Origin: Muricea muricata
Taxonomy: Eukaryota > Cnidaria > Anthozoa > Malacalcyonacea > Plexauridae
Direction of reading: 5' to 3'
DNA: 64,000 bases
Assembly (NCBI GenBank): GCA_963855995.1
Contig: OY979726.1
Span: 7,292,701-7,356,700 of the forward strand
Position numbers and translations under genes: made by a program. This document shows positions 62,770 through 64,000 of the stretch, one piece after another. The notes beneath the pieces were generated by a model. It had not been told where the DNA came from. It did no database searches and saw only the letters and a program-made list of their open reading frames with translations. How positions within the stretch are numbered: position 1 is the stretch's first letter; each line of letters begins with the position of its first letter.

Positions 62770-64000
62770 ATCGATTTGAGACGGCAATTTTTAGTTGGCA
62801 GTCCGAGCATGTTTTTACGCTCAAATCGCTTCCAGAACGCCTAAAAGGCGATTTTGATGATTGTAAGAGCGTTTCTTTTCAGTGTCAATGCATGTTGTAG
62901 GTTTGTCATTTCAACATGCTATTTTGCTGATGTCGATAGTTTGAGCGCCTTAAACGTGATTGCGGACTTGCTAAGTTCTCCAATTTCGATTTAGAAGCTG
63001 TCTTTTAGGTCCACGATTGCAATATATCATTGGGCTCAACTCGTTCATTTTAGCACTCAAAACATCATTTTAAGCTCTAAAACGTCGCCGTGATCGATTT
63101 GAGACGGCAATTATTGTTGGAAGTCCGAGCATTTTTTTACGCTCAAATCGCTTCGAGAACGCCTAAAACGCGATTTTGATTATTGTAAGAGCGTTTCTTT
63201 TCAGTCTCAATGCACGTTGTAGGTTTCTAATTTCAACATGCTATTTTGCTGAGGTCGATAGTTTGAGCGCCGAAAACATCATTGCGGACATGCTAAGTTC
63301 TCCAATTTCGATTTAGAAGCTGTCTTTTAGATACGCGATTTCAATATATCATTGTGCTCAACTCGTTCTTATTAGCACTCAAAACATCATTTTAAGATCT
63401 AAAACGTCGCCGTGATCGATTTGAGACGGCAATTTTTAGTTGGCACTCCGAGCATGTTTTTACGCTCAAGTCGCTTTTAGAACGCCTAAAACGCGATTTT
63501 GATGATTGTAAGAACGTTTCTTTTCAGTCTCAAAGCATGTTGTAGGTTTCTCATTTCAACATGCTATTTTGCTGATGTCGATAGTTTGAGCGCCGAAAAC
63601 GTGATTGCGGACTTGCTAAGTTCTCCAATTTCGATTTAGAAGCTGTCTTTTAGCTCCGCGCTTGCAATATATCATTGGGCTCAACTCCTTCATTTTAGCA
63701 CTCAAAACATCATTTTAAGCTCTAAAACGTCGCAGTGATCGATTTGAGACGGATATTTTTAGTTTGCAGTCCGAGCATGTTTTTACGCTCAAATCGCTTC
63801 GAGAACGCCTAAAACGCGATTTACATTATTGTAAGAGCGTTTCTTTTCAGTCTCAATGCATGTTGTAGGTTTCTAATTTCAACATGCTATTTTGCTGATG
63901 TCAATAGTTTGAGCGCCGAAAACATGATTGCGGACATGCTAAGTTCTCCAATTTCGATTTAGAAGCTGTCTTTTAGATACGCGATTGCTATATATCATTG
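62770..64000 (+). repeat. Satellite block at the right window edge
   Basis: About four monomers. About 62.77-63.6 kb resembles 42.4-43.3 kb (AAAAGGCGATTTTGATG, TTTGTCATTTC, GCTGAGGTCGATAG and CGCTTTTAGAACG in the same order), another long-distance copy within the array. The window ends inside a monomer. Confidence 0.8.

Larger units (their letters stand above)
56680..62770 (+). repeat. Higher-order repeat, 10 monomers, 3229 bp, about 1.9 copies
   Basis: Markers repeat at 3229 bp: TCACTTCGAGAGCG at 56691 and 59920, TTTGGATTTAG at about 57173 and 60402, TTTCAAAGCAGG at about 57719 and 60948, GTCAATAG at about 57443 and 60672, and GGAGTCTGAGC near 59245 and 62474. Each copy contains the uninterrupted version of the transposon target monomer. 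The match ends near 62.77 kb. Confidence 0.9.
38751..64000 (+). repeat. Satellite array, right part (about 323-bp monomer, about 78 copies)
   Basis: This continues the left array in the same orientation and phase. Landmark GATCGATTT starts run from 38884 to 63737, giving 77 complete monomers with a mean length of 322.8 bp and a partial monomer at the window end. Phase is kept across the insertion: from 32910 to 38884 is 5974 bp, and removing the 5648-bp element plus one 3-bp target copy leaves 323 bp, exactly one monomer. The array is therefore a single locus split by one insertion. Variants seen here but rare or absent on the left include GACTTATATTTTT in place of GACGGATATTTTT, AAAAGGCG or AAAAAGCG in place of AAAACGCG, and TTTTTACTCTC in place of TTTTTACGCTC. 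They mark locally amplified lineages. No genes were found. Confidence 0.98.

Overview
The window is almost entirely one satellite DNA array. Head-to-tail monomers of about 323 bp, all in the same orientation, fill it from edge to edge: 101 complete monomers on the left, one monomer split by an insertion, and 77 complete monomers on the right, plus a partial monomer at each window edge. Both ends of the window lie inside the array, so it is longer than 58 kb. I see no convincing protein-coding, rRNA or tRNA gene and no CRISPR array. This is a eukaryotic nuclear genome, most likely from heterochromatin (centromeric, pericentromeric or subtelomeric). The species cannot be read from the sequence. 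A metazoan is plausible, but that is inference.

Satellite structure exists at three scales. (1) The monomer is an ancient trimer: three subunits of about 108 bp align without gaps at roughly half identity. (2) Two monomer classes, here called X and Y, often alternate, giving a dimer of about 645 bp. (3) The array is a patchwork of local higher-order repeats (HORs) of different sizes: a 6-monomer unit (1937 bp) near 7.7-11.9 kb, 5-monomer (1613 bp) near 11.9-15.2 kb, 8-monomer (2582 bp) near 16.8-23.9 kb, a second 6-monomer unit near 28.3-32.1 kb, 5-monomer near 39.2-41.9 kb, 15-monomer (4840 bp) near 44.7-53.4 kb and 10-monomer (3229 bp) near 56.7-62.8 kb. This is the pattern expected from repeated unequal exchange or amplification.

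The single interruption, 33100-38747, is a 5648-bp DNA transposon. It has imperfect 24-bp terminal inverted repeats starting CACGGGGCGAAAA and a 3-bp ATG target-site duplication. Both subterminal regions are packed with GCAAA/TTTGC-type motifs, in broadly opposite orientation at the two ends, and the core is AT-rich with no recognisable transposase. The CAC tip, 3-bp duplication and subterminal repeat arrays suggest a non-autonomous EnSpm/CACTA-like element, but that assignment is tentative. The array itself contains paralogous empty sites at 57467-57469 and 60696-60698, in duplicated copies of the flanking monomers, which independently fix both ends of the insertion. Inside the core, a perfect 12-bp E2F consensus next to an inverted CCAAT box is the most striking regulatory-looking signal.
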